From JAIKWW01 sp052169645 (GTDB lineage: Bacteria; Bacillota; Clostridia; Peptostreptococcales; Anaerovoracaceae), in contig JBQNCA010000001.1 of NCBI GenBank assembly GCA_052169645.1, forward strand, positions 119,670 through 183,669: 64,000 nt of DNA. The letters are read 5' to 3'. Below, one piece after another: positions 1-9,608 of this stretch (within the stretch, counting starts at the first letter, position 1; each line of letters begins with the position of its first letter). The notes beneath the pieces were generated by a model. It was given only the letters and a program-made list of their open reading frames with translations, was not told the origin of the DNA and searched no databases. Position numbers and translations under genes: made by a program.

Positions 1-663
1 CTTTTCATAGACGACGAAGGACATAGTACCGCTTTAACGGTAAGAACCTCGGAGATTGTGGTTTACAGTGCGCCGGTAAATTACATAACAGTTTATGAAA
101 ATTCGGATGAAATGTTTGAAGGCGAAACTGAAGTCGTAACTCCGGGCGAAAACGGAGAAAAAAAGGTCGTTGCATATATTACTAAGGAAGACGGTACCGA
201 GGTGGGTAACACCGTCCTCTATGAAGAGATGACAAAAGAAGCGGTGACAGCCGTTATAAAGGTGGGTACAAAGGATAAACCGAGTACGGAGCCTTCAGGT
301 CATTACATAGTTCCTACAAACGGACATCTCACTTCACACTTCGGACCTCGTTGGGGAAGAATGCATTCGGGGATAGATCTTGCGGCGTCTCAGGGTACAG
401 CAATAGTCGCAGCCGACGGCGGCACGGTTACGTTTGCAGGATACAACTCGGGCGGATATGGAAATATGGTAAAGATTTCTCACGGTAACGGTGTGGAAAC
501 AAGATACGCACATTGCAGCGAAATCGATGTATCGGTAGGCGATAAGGTTGCTCAGGGACAGCTGATTGCAAAGGTAGGAAATACCGGCAGAAGCTACGGC
601 AGCCACTGCCATTTCGAGATACGCATTAACGGAGAGGCTGTTGATCCGTTGAAATATCTGTAA
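1..663 (+). CDS. G5 domain-M23 peptidoglycan endopeptidase (5' partial)
   Basis: The reading frame is open from base 1, so the gene begins upstream of the window; the first internal GTG (58) is not the true start. The visible part has a G5-like segment (about the first 90 codons, ending near a VIKVGTK motif) followed by a LytM/M23 zinc peptidase domain. Both zinc-binding motifs are present: HSGID (HxxxD) and HCHF (HxH). M23 enzymes cleave peptide cross-bridges of peptidoglycan outside the membrane. G5-M23 proteins are usually secreted cell-wall remodelling enzymes in Clostridia. The gene ends at a TAA and is followed by a large terminator-like hairpin. The family call is secure; the N-terminal architecture is unknown because it is cut off. 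Confidence 0.9.
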   Translation, partial: LFIDDEGHSTALTVRTSEIVVYSAPVNYITVYENSDEMFEGETEVVTPGENGEKKVVAYITKEDGTEVGNTVLYEEMTKEAVTAVIKVGTKDKPSTEPSGHYIVPTNGHLTSHFGPRWGRMHSGIDLAASQGTAIVAADGGTVTFAGYNSGGYGNMVKISHGNGVETRYAHCSEIDVSVGDKVAQGQLIAKVGNTGRSYGSHCHFEIRINGEAVDPLKYL

Positions 664-770
664 TATCACCAAGTGAATTTCATAGAGTGTATAAGCATAT
701 AAGGAAGACGGATTCAGAGCTGCTGTTGCAGGAGAATCCGTTTACCATGTAAACTTCATAGTATATAAGG

Positions 771-858
771 GAGTCGGTCAGCTTGATGAGTGTCTCAACA
801 GTCGAATTAACGGTTCGGCTTTTTGATGAAATCTCAGCAAGTCCATCGACTCTTTTTT
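771..858 (+). terminator. Long imperfect hairpin with T-tract
   Basis: A 20-nt arm (771-790) pairs imperfectly with 833-852, matching gagtcg at the base and cttgNtgag further in, and is followed directly by TTTTTT (853-858). A smaller cgaa/ttcg hairpin lies in the loop. This is most simply the rho-independent terminator of the M23 gene; the size of the arms is unusual for a simple terminator. The rest of the 664-1004 gap holds only the walR promoter. Confidence 0.6.
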
Positions 859-895
859 CGTTTGTTTAACCTTATGTTACAAGCTTGCTATAAAT

Positions 896-924
896 TTGAA
901 AACGGTATACCTGTGTGATAAAAT
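896..924 (+). promoter_or_regulatory. Sigma-A promoter of walRK operon
   Basis: TTGAAA (896-901), a 17-nt spacer and TAAAAT (919-924). It lies about 80 nt upstream of the walR start codon and downstream of the preceding terminator, so it most likely drives walR and the genes behind it. A short agccg/cggct hairpin (963-979) lies in the leader. Confidence 0.65.
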
Positions 925-1004
925 AAAGGATAACTTATAAAGCAGCTTCCACAGGCAGGATGCAGCCGAAAAACGGCTGTAGTACGCAACAAGAGGAGGG
1001 CGGA

Positions 1005-1712
1005 ATGGACGATAAAAAAGATAAAGTTCTCATAGTTGAGGACGAAAAATCTATTTCGGATATAATAAAATTCAATTTGGAAAAAGAAGGCTTTGAGGTA
1101 TGTGTGGCATATGACGGAGAGGAAGCCTTGCTGAACGCAAAGGTAGAAGACCCGGAGCTTATCCTTTTGGACGTGATGCTGCCTAAAGTGGACGGCTTTA
1201 CTGTCTGCAAAAAGATAAGGGAAACCAGCAATGTACCCATCATAATTCTGACTGCAAAGGAAGAAGAGGTCGATAAAGTTCTCGGGCTCGGACTGGGAGC
1301 CGATGATTATATGACAAAGCCTTTCGGCATGAGAGAGCTTATAGCGAGAGTTCGTGCAAACCTGCGCAGAGTAATGCTGTCTGCGGACAATTCGGAATCC
1401 AAGGTACTCGATATAGGCAATCTGACCATAGACCTGAACAGATTTGAGATAAGAAAGGACGGAACGGTTCTTGAGCTGACTCTCAGAGAGTTTGAACTGC
1501 TCAGATATTTGGCGGAGCGTGCCGACAAGGTATTTTCAAGAGAACAGCTGTTGGAAGAGGTGTGGGGCTATGAATATTATGGTGATATCCGCACGGTTGA
1601 CGTTACAGTCAGAAGACTCAGAGAAAAGCTTGAGGATAATTCCAGTCATCCTAAATATATTATGACAAAGAGAGGCATAGGTTATTATTTCCACGACCCG
1701 CAGAGCAAATAG
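1005..1712 (+). CDS. walR: WalR-type OmpR-family response regulator
   Basis: A 235-residue response regulator with an N-terminal receiver (about residues 5-120; phosphoacceptor D56 in LLDVMLP, conserved Lys in the TKPF motif near 105) and a C-terminal OmpR/PhoB winged helix (about 135-232). The sequence closely follows WalR/YycF, the essential regulator of cell-wall turnover in Gram-positive bacteria. The start at 1005 is chosen because GAGGAGGG (993-1000) sits just upstream; the longer frame from 960 has no such site. It is followed after 13 nt by its kinase walK. The usual walH/walI genes are absent, as is common in Clostridia. The neighbouring M23 endopeptidase would be a natural regulon member, which is inference. 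Confidence 0.92.
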   Translation: MDDKKDKVLIVEDEKSISDIIKFNLEKEGFEVCVAYDGEEALLNAKVEDPELILLDVMLPKVDGFTVCKKIRETSNVPIIILTAKEEEVDKVLGLGLGADDYMTKPFGMRELIARVRANLRRVMLSADNSESKVLDIGNLTIDLNRFEIRKDGTVLELTLREFELLRYLAERADKVFSREQLLEEVWGYEYYGDIRTVDVTVRRLREKLEDNSSHPKYIMTKRGIGYYFHDPQSK

Positions 1713-1725
1713 AAAGTAAGAACAG

Positions 1726-3567
1726 ATGAGCAAATTTCGGCTAAAAATAAGTTCATTGAAGATAAAGACCAGCATCAAATGGCGTATAATGCTGACCTTT
1801 TTTATAATCGTATTCATTTCGCTCACAGTTGCAGGTGTTTTTATTACAAATGCTCTCAAAAACTATCAGATAAACTATGTGAGGACAAGCTGCGAAAAAA
1901 CCGCAGATATGATAAAGGTTTCCATGCCGTTTGACGAATGCGGCGACCTCGGAAAAGATGCCGCCACAATAAGAGCGATTCTTGACGAGTGGCAGACCGG
2001 TAAAGATTATGAAGTCTTTATAATCGGCAGAGAGCTTGAGCTTATAGCATCGGATAACAGTTCCGTTCTGGGACTTTCAGCCATAGGGCTGCTTGACGAC
2101 AACGTCGTGGTCAGGGCCTTATCGGGGGAGGAAGCGGAGAGCAGGAGCGTACTGCGCAGCGGGGTTAATATACTCAATTATGCCGAGCCGATAGAAGGTG
2201 TGAACAACGAAATCATAGGCGTGTTGTATATAAGAGCAAATCTTACGGGCGTCTACGACATGGAAAAAGCTACGAGAAAAACCTTTATTCAGGCGATGCT
2301 TATAGCTATTCTGCTCACCCTGATACTGTCTTTCTTCATTACGAGCAGCATCACCGAGCCTATCAATGACCTGACTAGGAAAGCCGAAAATATGGCATCC
2401 GGAGATTTTTCTCAAAGTATAGAGGTTCGTTCGGACGACGAGATAGGGCGACTGGCGGACATGTTCAACATCCTGAGGCAGGAGTTGGATAATAAGATAA
2501 GCGAAATTTTTAATGAAAAAAATAAGCTTGAGACAATTTTAAAATATATGGCGGACGGGCTTATTGCAACGGACCTTTACGGCGATATAGTTCATATAAA
2601 TGCGGCGGCAAGCGAATTATTGGAGATAACACCTGATGAACTGCCGAATCTCAACTTCGGTTTTATTATGAACCGCATTGGAAAGAAAGATCTTGCTGAC
2701 GGTATCAATATGGCTGCGTCCAGAGAGCTTATCAGCGAAGTGCTGGCATATGGTGATAAAGCTCTGCATATCAGATATGCACGAATAGTCGATGATGAAA
2801 AAAATGATATAGGCGTAATAATGCTTATTCAGGACATTACCGAGAGACAGCGATTGGAACAGATGCAGTCCGATTTTGTTGCTAATGTTTCTCATGAGCT
2901 GCGAACACCGCTTACTACTATAAAGAGTTATTCGGAAACACTCGCAAGCGGTAGTGTCACTGACGAGGAAACGATGAAACATTTTCTCGGAATAATTGAT
3001 GAAGAAGCGGAGCGCATGACAAATCTGGTAAAGGATTTACTTCAGCTTTCCAGCTTGGACAACAACGCCCGCATGAATATGCGTGAAATAAACATAAATG
3101 ACCTTATGGCGGATTGCGCCGAGAAGATACGCTTTACGGCACAGGCGAAAAATCAAACCGTAATATGCGATTTCAATATGAGAGAAGCGTTGAACGTGAT
3201 GGCGGATCGTGACCGTATGATGCAGGTAATACTGAATGTACTCACAAATGCTATAAAGTATACTCCTGAGGGCGGATTTATAAGCATGGATGTGCGAAAG
3301 CGAGATAATACCGTACAGATAGCGATAAAAGATAACGGCATCGGGATAAGCAGAGATGAATTATCGAGAATATTCGAACGCTTTTTCCGTGTAGACAAAG
3401 CAAGATCCAGATCTATGGGAGGCACAGGCTTGGGACTCTCCATAGCACGACAAATCGTTGAAGCTCACAACGGAACGATAACGGCGGACAGTGCGGAAGG
3501 CAAAGGCACCGAGGTCCTTATAATATTGCCTTTGGCGTGGAACCGGGGAGAGCGAGGCATAGATTAG
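1726..3567 (+). CDS. walK: WalK-type sensor histidine kinase
   Basis: A 613-residue membrane kinase. Order of parts: TM1 about 20-42, an extracytoplasmic sensor loop of roughly 140 residues, TM2 about 186-208, HAMP 209-260, PAS 268-370, HisKA with H390 in VSHELRTPL, then HATPase_c. The N box (NVLTNAIKY), G1 box (DNGIG), F box (FERFF) and G2 box (GTGLGLS) are all intact. This is the domain order of WalK/YycG, which senses the cell-wall state and phosphorylates WalR. The ribosome binding site before ATG 1726 is weak (agaaagtaag), but coupling to walR 13 nt upstream makes this start reasonable. Confidence 0.92.
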   Translation: MSKFRLKISSLKIKTSIKWRIMLTFFIIVFISLTVAGVFITNALKNYQINYVRTSCEKTADMIKVSMPFDECGDLGKDAATIRAILDEWQTGKDYEVFIIGRELELIASDNSSVLGLSAIGLLDDNVVVRALSGEEAESRSVLRSGVNILNYAEPIEGVNNEIIGVLYIRANLTGVYDMEKATRKTFIQAMLIAILLTLILSFFITSSITEPINDLTRKAENMASGDFSQSIEVRSDDEIGRLADMFNILRQELDNKISEIFNEKNKLETILKYMADGLIATDLYGDIVHINAAASELLEITPDELPNLNFGFIMNRIGKKDLADGINMAASRELISEVLAYGDKALHIRYARIVDDEKNDIGVIMLIQDITERQRLEQMQSDFVANVSHELRTPLTTIKSYSETLASGSVTDEETMKHFLGIIDEEAERMTNLVKDLLQLSSLDNNARMNMREININDLMADCAEKIRFTAQAKNQTVICDFNMREALNVMADRDRMMQVILNVLTNAIKYTPEGGFISMDVRKRDNTVQIAIKDNGIGISRDELSRIFERFFRVDKARSRSMGGTGLGLSIARQIVEAHNGTITADSAEGKGTEVLIILPLAWNRGERGID

Positions 3568-3577
3568 GTCGAAGGGA

Positions 3578-4192
3578 ATGAGGCATATGGGCATCAGAAA
3601 GAAAAATTCAGGTAAAAATAAAAAATTGCCGGAAGATAATATAATAGATCTTGAAGCCAAGAAGGAAAAACGGCGTCAAGAGCTTCGTGCCGCTGCCGAG
3701 CAGTCGAGAAAAAAACATGGCAGAAAATCCTTTAAACAGACTATGATGGATGAAGCGGCGGCGGATGAGCTGTATTCCGACAGAATACCTTATCCTTCAA
3801 GTTACAGAATCGGGAGTATTTCCGATGCGGGTGCGGCTTCCACCGCCATAGACAGAAAAGCTGCCCGAACTCACCGCAAAAAGGGCATGAGCGCATACAT
3901 GAAAATTTTAATTGCAGTTGCGTTGGTTGTCTTTTTCACCCTGCTCATGTCGATAGGGCAGATTGTTTCGCTTAAGCTTCAAGAATCCGAAGCCGAAGCG
4001 AGAGTCAAGCTGCTGAGAGAGCAGAAGGAAAAGCTTGAAGCAGGTACGGCGGAAATCGGAACGGATGCGAACATCGAAAAACAGGCAAGAAGCTGGCTTA
4101 AAATGGCTAAGCAGGGAGAAACCTTATATATAATAGGTGATGAGAGAGGCGGCAAAGTTTCCGATTCCAAGGAAACGGATAAGCCGGAATGA
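3578..4192 (+). CDS. DivIC/FtsB-like septum formation protein
   Basis: 204 residues: a basic, low-complexity cytoplasmic N-terminus (1-105), one membrane segment (about 107-130), a short extracytoplasmic coiled coil (131-156), and a C-terminal motif near 164-186 (IEKQARSWLKMAKQGETLY). That motif matches the conserved end of the septum formation initiator family, where E..AR..L....pGE is typical. These bitopic proteins form the DivIB/DivIC/FtsL-type divisome subcomplex. The gene lies between walK and rnmV and may be cotranscribed with walRK (10-nt gap). ATG 3587 is an alternative start. The family assignment is based on topology plus the short C-terminal motif, so it is good but not certain. 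Confidence 0.7.
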   Translation: MRHMGIRKKNSGKNKKLPEDNIIDLEAKKEKRRQELRAAAEQSRKKHGRKSFKQTMMDEAAADELYSDRIPYPSSYRIGSISDAGAASTAIDRKAARTHRKKGMSAYMKILIAVALVVFFTLLMSIGQIVSLKLQESEAEARVKLLREQKEKLEAGTAEIGTDANIEKQARSWLKMAKQGETLYIIGDERGGKVSDSKETDKPE

Positions 4193-4195
4193 TAA

Positions 4196-4759
4196 ATGCA
4201 GATTGTAAAAGAAGTAATAATCGTAGAAGGCAGAGATGATATAGATGCCGTACAGAAAGCCGTAAAGGCTGATATTATAGCGACTCACGGCTACGGAATA
4301 TCAGCAGCAACCATAGAGCGTATACGTTCGGCATACGAAAAGCGGGGAATTATAATTTTGACAGATCCGGACAGAGCGGGTCAGGTGATAAGGCGGAGAT
4401 TGACCGAGATGTTTCCTGAAGCATTGCAGGCACATATTTCAAAGCAGGAAGCTATATCCGACGGAGATATAGGAGTTGAAAATGCAGATCCCGAAGTTAT
4501 ACGTCTCGCAGTGGAGGCTGCGGGGCGAACCCTTACCGAAGCCTCTTCGGAATTTACACCTGCTGACATGTCATATTACGGACTTACAGGTGCTCCCTTT
4601 TCACGTTTACTTAGAGATAAGCTCGGACGCAGGCTCGGAATCGGTTATGGCAATGCAAAAGCGTTTTTAAAACGTCTAAACGGATACGGCATTTCACGCA
4701 GTGATTTGGAAAAGGAAGTCGGAGATATCTTGAAGAATGAAGGAGAGTATGAGACATGA
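4196..4759 (+). CDS. rnmV: Ribonuclease M5 (5S rRNA maturation)
   Basis: A 187-residue protein of the usual RNase M5 length. It begins with a Toprim domain: the catalytic glutamate E11 in IVEGRDD and the metal-binding DxD in LTDPDRAG (D57/D59) are visible. The C-terminal DUF4093-like half carries the GLTGAPFSRLLRDKLG motif. RNase M5 trims both ends of precursor 5S rRNA in Bacillota. It starts 3 nt after the preceding stop and overlaps rsmA by 4 nt (ATGAG), the classic rnmV-rsmA arrangement. Confidence 0.93.
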   Translation: MQIVKEVIIVEGRDDIDAVQKAVKADIIATHGYGISAATIERIRSAYEKRGIIILTDPDRAGQVIRRRLTEMFPEALQAHISKQEAISDGDIGVENADPEVIRLAVEAAGRTLTEASSEFTPADMSYYGLTGAPFSRLLRDKLGRRLGIGYGNAKAFLKRLNGYGISRSDLEKEVGDILKNEGEYET

Positions 4760-5586
4760 GTACAAAATTCCGTCATGCAAAGAGTCTCGGACAGAATTTT
4801 CTGGTAGACGGCAGTATAGTCGATGAAATCATAGCAGGTTCGCTCATAGGCGGTGATGACCTAGTTATTGAGATAGGACCCGGTATGGGGGTACTCACTC
4901 AGGAAATTGCCGATATAGCTGCAAAGGTGGTCGCAATAGAGATAGATGCTCGTCTTATCCCGATATTGAATAAAAAATTTGCAGCATACGACAATGTCGA
5001 ATTTATAAACGAGGACGTGATGAAGTGCGATATAAATAAAATCATTGCAGCTCACAGGACCGCAGCTTGCAAATCGGTCAGAATTGTAGGAAATCTTCCG
5101 TATTATATAACAACGCCTATAGTAATGAAGCTGCTTGAGGAAAGAGTCGAGGCGGACAGCATCACCGTTATGATACAAAAAGAGGTTGCAGATAGAATAG
5201 CAGCAGAACCGGGCAGCAAGGCGTGTGGAGCTATAACGGCATCGGTAGCATATTATTGTGAGACCGAGCGTATAACGGAGGCTCCGGCGAGAGCGTTTGA
5301 GCCTCGTCCCAAGGTTGATTCTGCCGTTATACGTCTCGATGTCAGATCTGCACCGCCGGTGAAATTGCTGGAGGAAACGGCTTATTTCGAAGTGGTGAAG
5401 CACGGATTCGCACAGAGGAGGAAGACCTTGCTCAATGCGCTGACCGGTATGAGAGGAATGGACAAGGCGGCTGTCGGAGCGGCGCTGGAATCGGCAGGTA
5501 TAGATGCGAGGCGCCGTGCGGAGACGCTCGGGATAGACGAACTGGCTGCTGTTGCGAATGCGATAGTAACGCATCGGCACAGCTGA
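4756..5586 (+). CDS. rsmA: 16S rRNA (adenine1518/1519-N6) dimethyltransferase
   Basis: 276 residues, normal length for RsmA/KsgA. It shows the N-terminal SLGQNFL motif, the SAM-binding GPGMGVLT (41-48), the catalytic NLPYYIT (113-119), and the C-terminal RRKTLLNAL motif of the family. It dimethylates two adjacent adenines in helix 45 of 16S rRNA during 30S maturation. It is translationally coupled to rnmV and is the last gene of this cluster. Confidence 0.95.
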   Translation: MSTKFRHAKSLGQNFLVDGSIVDEIIAGSLIGGDDLVIEIGPGMGVLTQEIADIAAKVVAIEIDARLIPILNKKFAAYDNVEFINEDVMKCDINKIIAAHRTAACKSVRIVGNLPYYITTPIVMKLLEERVEADSITVMIQKEVADRIAAEPGSKACGAITASVAYYCETERITEAPARAFEPRPKVDSAVIRLDVRSAPPVKLLEETAYFEVVKHGFAQRRKTLLNALTGMRGMDKAAVGAALESAGIDARRRAETLGIDELAAVANAIVTHRHS

Positions 5587-5944
5587 TGATTGCAATAATA
5601 TATTATTAAATATTAATAATCATATAATAATTATATGAGCATAAGCGTTATATAATAACTATATAGTGGGGAATCATCAATGTATGCGGATGTGAGAATA
5701 ATATCCTGTAGTGCTTTGTGTTTCGGCGTCGTTTTATGTTTTCGATAAACTGATTAAAGGTATTTTGAGCAGAAAAACGAGCAGTGTATCGCTTCGAAAC
5801 TGAAAAATCGGATTCGAAAGAATGATAAAGGTGTAAATAAACAGCGAACAAATCCCGCAAGTACATTTTTTCATATTTAAAAAGCGGAATGACGAGTGAA
5901 AATGTATATTAACGAAAGGTATTGTAGTAGAAAGGAACTAAAAA
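5587..5944. other. Gene-free AT-rich interval
   Basis: The first 80 bases are almost entirely A/T, with overlapping inverted repeats around 5600-5660 (tattattaaatattaataat and similar). No reading frame with a ribosome binding site and family resemblance was found, and no clear terminator. It probably holds the promoter for the gene at 5945. Confidence 0.4.
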
Positions 5945-6379
5945 ATGAATCGTCTCATGAATGAACTGTTGGACTGGAAGCTTCAATTTCAGGACTATAA
6001 AGCTTTGGTGCTGACCGGAAGTACCGAGGAGGATCGTACGGAAGTTATCAAGGCGTTTGCGAAGCGCTGCTTTGACAACATGATTCACATTAACCTGAAA
6101 AACAATGAAGAAATCAGAGAGTATATAAATACTCATCCTACAGGCAGAGACGCATATCTTTACATAGAACATGCGGTTCACGATATGATAGTACCGCTTG
6201 AAACGATATTGATTTTTAACAATGCGGATTCTCTTGAAAGCAGTGCATGTTGGAATTATGCACGAAATTTTTTTGAGCCGGAGGATATGAGCTTTCTGGC
6301 AATAGTCGGAGAATTCAGCGATGAAGAGCTTGCAGCTGCGGCAGAGTACTGTACGGTACTGAAGCTGCCTGCAAAATAG
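5945..6379 (+). CDS. Degenerate AAA/ATPase-like protein of unknown function
   Basis: 144 residues. The stretch from about 19 to 50 (LVLTGSTEEDRT, then a helix and MIHINL) has the spacing of the first beta strand, P-loop and helix of AAA_14/DUF4143-type ATPases. There the loop normally reads GxxxxGKT; here Gly and Lys are missing, so nucleotide binding is unlikely. A second hydrophobic strand followed by NNADS (about 90-98) sits where Walker B would be. The protein stops after this domain. It lies 51 nt upstream of the SLH gene in the same direction, with no terminator between, so the two are probably cotranscribed. Function unknown; the ATPase relationship is an inference from pattern. Confidence 0.45.
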   Translation: MNRLMNELLDWKLQFQDYKALVLTGSTEEDRTEVIKAFAKRCFDNMIHINLKNNEEIREYINTHPTGRDAYLYIEHAVHDMIVPLETILIFNNADSLESSACWNYARNFFEPEDMSFLAIVGEFSDEELAAAAEYCTVLKLPAK

Positions 6380-6430
6380 GCTTCAAATATATTTAAACAG
6401 GCAATTTTTAAAGACAGACGGAGGAAAACG

Positions 6431-9400
6431 ATGAGTATTTTTAAATCGTCAAAAAAAGCGGTACGTGCAGCTTTTGCAATCCTGCTCACCCTCGCAACGG
6501 CGGCAGCTACAGTTAATATACCGATGCTTGCCGGAGTAACCGAAGCGGAAGCGGCTACAAATTTCAGAGATGTATCGGAGCACTGGGCAAAAAATTACAT
6601 TAAAAAGGCGGTGGATTACGGCTTTGTAAACGGCTATAATGACGGCAGATTCAGACCCGATCAACCTATAACACGAGCTGAATTCAGCAGGATGCTGAAT
6701 TTGGCGATAGGCAATGAAAGTGCCGCCAAGATAGGGTTCTGGGATGTTGATCCCGATATGTGGTATTACGGGGACATATCTAAGGGAGTAGCGGCAGGAT
6801 ATATCAGCGGCTATAGCGATACGGAGTTCTCACCCGACAAAAATATTACCCGTCAGGAAGCAGCGGTTATGCTCGGACGAATAGTTCCGTCCAACAGCAG
6901 CGGTTCAACTCTCAAGGCTTACGGCGATTATGAGGCGGTAGGCTCATGGGCGGTTCCTGCCATGCAGCGTATGACGGCAAAAAATTATATAGGCGGCTAT
7001 AATGACGGAAATCTTCATCCGGCGGATAATCTTACAAGAGCGCAGGCTGCAAAGATTATAGATGATATTCTCGAACATGAAAAAATCATAAAAAATAATC
7101 AGCGAGTTATACTGTCGGGAGTAACGCTCAAAGATACTATATATGCGAACCGAATATCTATAGGCGCAGATGTTGAAAACGGCAATGTGACAATATCAGG
7201 CTGTACGGTTTTGGGTGAGCTTAATATAGAAGGAGGCGGCTCGGATGAAAACAGCGGCGTAACGGCACTGAACAGCCGCATAGCTTCAGCTGCGTTAAAG
7301 AAGTCAAATGGTGTTGTCAGACTCTATGCAAAGGGAGACACTACCATAAAAAATACAAATGTTCTTCTGGATGCAAAGCTTGAGAGCGGTATGCTGAGTA
7401 AGAACGGGGACTTCGGCAAGGGATTTGAAAAAGTCGATTTGAGCAGAGCTGCAAGCGCAGTGTTTGTAGGAGATTTCCCGTTGATAAATATAGAAGGTGC
7501 CAAGGTGGATATGGATGTCTCCGGCGGAACGGTTTCCAAGCTGAACATAGCCGCAGCGGCTACGGATGCCAAAATCAAGGTTCAGAAAACCGGCATTCTG
7601 TCCGAGGTTGATGCAAATGCTCAGGGAACGGCATTTTTAGGTGAAGGAAATATAGTAAGGCTCAATGCAAATGCTAACGGTATTACCTATGAAAAAACTC
7701 CGGATCGTATAATAACCGGAAACGGTGTTAATACGGATCCGACAAAGATAGCCGGAAGCGAAAAAACCTTTGTTATAAAAAGCAATCCGGCTAACGGAGC
7801 GACAAATGTCGCGAAGACGGGGACTGTAAAGCTTGAATTCAGTTCTCAGGTGAGACTTGCAAATCGTATAGGCTCGGCAAATCTGTTAAATGCGGATCAA
7901 GCCGAATCTGTAATAAAATTCAGAAAAAACAAGGCAAACGGCAAATCCGTAGCTTTCAAGGCTGAGGTTTCCGGCGATTCCCGCAGTGTGCTTATCAAAC
8001 CGGATTCCGTACTCGATTCAAATTCTACATATTATATAGTGATTTCCGAAGGAGATCTGGTGGATTCATTTAATAATAAAAATTCAGAATTTGTAACGAG
8101 CTTCTCTACAGGAGTAACAGCTTCGGATATAACCTTCTCTCCTGCCAACGGCTCTACAAGCGTATCATTGTCAGCTATGCCGACGATTATATTCAGCAAC
8201 TCGGTAATCAGAGGCGACTCGGGTTCCGGTTCGATAACCGAACAGTATTTGAAGAACAATGTTATTACACTTAAGAAGAAGGGGGCAAATGAGACATCAC
8301 GCAGAAAAGTCGACTTTACGGCATCTATAGATTCTTCAAATAAGATTGTTACGATAAAACCGGATGATACACTTGAGGAAGAAACTACATATTATATAAC
8401 AATCAATGGAGGCACTCTCAAATATGCTGAGAATAAATCCGAGGTGAGTGAAACAACCTGCTCTTTTACCACCATATCGGATTCCCTGATTTCACGTTCC
8501 GTTAAGGCAAAAGGAGACAATAAGGTAACGGCAAGCTTTACTTCGCTTGCAGCAGGTAAGGTGTACGGGATAATTGTCCCACGGAACGAGCTTAAGAAAA
8601 GCAATCCTACACCGGCTTCCATAAAGAATCACAATTATGTAACAAGTGTAGCAAACAATTCCAAGCATTATGACTACGCTACCGTAAAAGCGGGAGAACA
8701 GGAAAGTTTGGACTTCTCGGATCTTAAGGCGAATACGGAATACTATGTATATCTGGTGCTTTATGATAATTCAGATCATGCATATAGTGTATTTGAAGAA
8801 AAAGTAACCACCTCTGCAACAGAAATTTCAATAAATTCATTGAAAATCAGTGTTCTTGAACCGGGGCAGACAGAGTCGAATGTAAGTGAAAACATATCGA
8901 CATCTTCAACAAATTCCGAATACTTTATCGGCACACAAGAAGCTACGACCTTGAGAGTGGATGTAAGTGCGGACAGATCTATTGCACCTAAATACAACTT
9001 TACCTGTGTCGGAGGGCAGGCAACGGGTACGACCATGAATGCCACAAATCCGGGGTACGGATATATAACCGTTCCGGCAGGAACCTCCGATCCGGGAACT
9101 ATACAGATCAAAGTAAGCAGTGATGATGACACATATGCTCCTACAATTTACAATATCAAGCTGACGAGGATAAACAGCGCTATACACTCCATGTCGGTAG
9201 GAGATCTTTTGACGGCTACCGGCTATGACAATGACAAACAGCTGTCAGCCAGACCGAGCGAATATGCCGTCCTCAGGGGAGGCTCCCGTGATCCTATCAT
9301 GATGCATATCAATCTCGCCGAGCGCAGCAACAGAAAGAATATAAGAGTTATGGTATATCATTGGTACAACGGCAGCGGCGGTCAGGGTACATACAACTTT

Positions 9401-9577
9401 GTAGGTACGGCGGACAAGAACGGAGATGTACAGCTTGAGGGTAATATAGGAAACTGCAATATTGCAGACGGTTACTATAAGATAGTTGTAAGCTCCGAGG
9501 TTTGTGGAACAGGCTCTTCGAGCATGAAAAAGACGGAAACCTTTACGAGATATTACAATATTGATTTTAGAAATTAA
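6431..9577 (+). CDS. SLH-domain surface protein with Ig-like and beta-helix regions
   Basis: 1048 residues with a clear signal peptide (1-41, ending EAEA). Three SLH domains (about 43-94, 101-150, 163-212), each with an F/W-D-V start and a TRAEF/TRQEA/TRAQA motif, anchor it to pyruvylated secondary wall polymer. Next comes a beta-helix-like repeat region (about 225-400). Two SbsA-type Ig-like (Big_5) domains begin near 446 (NPANGATNV) and 569 (SPANGSTSV). A fibronectin-like stretch follows, then a cadherin-like beta-sandwich at about 799-912. No catalytic motif was found, so a structural or adhesive role is likely. GGAGGAAAAC precedes ATG 6431. A perfect 17-bp terminator follows. Confidence 0.88.
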   Translation: MSIFKSSKKAVRAAFAILLTLATAAATVNIPMLAGVTEAEAATNFRDVSEHWAKNYIKKAVDYGFVNGYNDGRFRPDQPITRAEFSRMLNLAIGNESAAKIGFWDVDPDMWYYGDISKGVAAGYISGYSDTEFSPDKNITRQEAAVMLGRIVPSNSSGSTLKAYGDYEAVGSWAVPAMQRMTAKNYIGGYNDGNLHPADNLTRAQAAKIIDDILEHEKIIKNNQRVILSGVTLKDTIYANRISIGADVENGNVTISGCTVLGELNIEGGGSDENSGVTALNSRIASAALKKSNGVVRLYAKGDTTIKNTNVLLDAKLESGMLSKNGDFGKGFEKVDLSRAASAVFVGDFPLINIEGAKVDMDVSGGTVSKLNIAAAATDAKIKVQKTGILSEVDANAQGTAFLGEGNIVRLNANANGITYEKTPDRIITGNGVNTDPTKIAGSEKTFVIKSNPANGATNVAKTGTVKLEFSSQVRLANRIGSANLLNADQAESVIKFRKNKANGKSVAFKAEVSGDSRSVLIKPDSVLDSNSTYYIVISEGDLVDSFNNKNSEFVTSFSTGVTASDITFSPANGSTSVSLSAMPTIIFSNSVIRGDSGSGSITEQYLKNNVITLKKKGANETSRRKVDFTASIDSSNKIVTIKPDDTLEEETTYYITINGGTLKYAENKSEVSETTCSFTTISDSLISRSVKAKGDNKVTASFTSLAAGKVYGIIVPRNELKKSNPTPASIKNHNYVTSVANNSKHYDYATVKAGEQESLDFSDLKANTEYYVYLVLYDNSDHAYSVFEEKVTTSATEISINSLKISVLEPGQTESNVSENISTSSTNSEYFIGTQEATTLRVDVSADRSIAPKYNFTCVGGQATGTTMNATNPGYGYITVPAGTSDPGTIQIKVSSDDDTYAPTIYNIKLTRINSAIHSMSVGDLLTATGYDNDKQLSARPSEYAVLRGGSRDPIMMHINLAERSNRKNIRVMVYHWYNGSGGQGTYNFVGTADKNGDVQLEGNIGNCNIADGYYKIVVSSEVCGTGSSSMKKTETFTRYYNIDFRN

Positions 9578-9608
9578 AAATTTAAAAAGATTAATGAAAT
9601 AACAGCTA

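Noticed and set aside
334..672. Minus-strand open frame over the M23 gene
   Set aside because: It is a shadow of the peptidase gene with no ribosome binding site or family resemblance.
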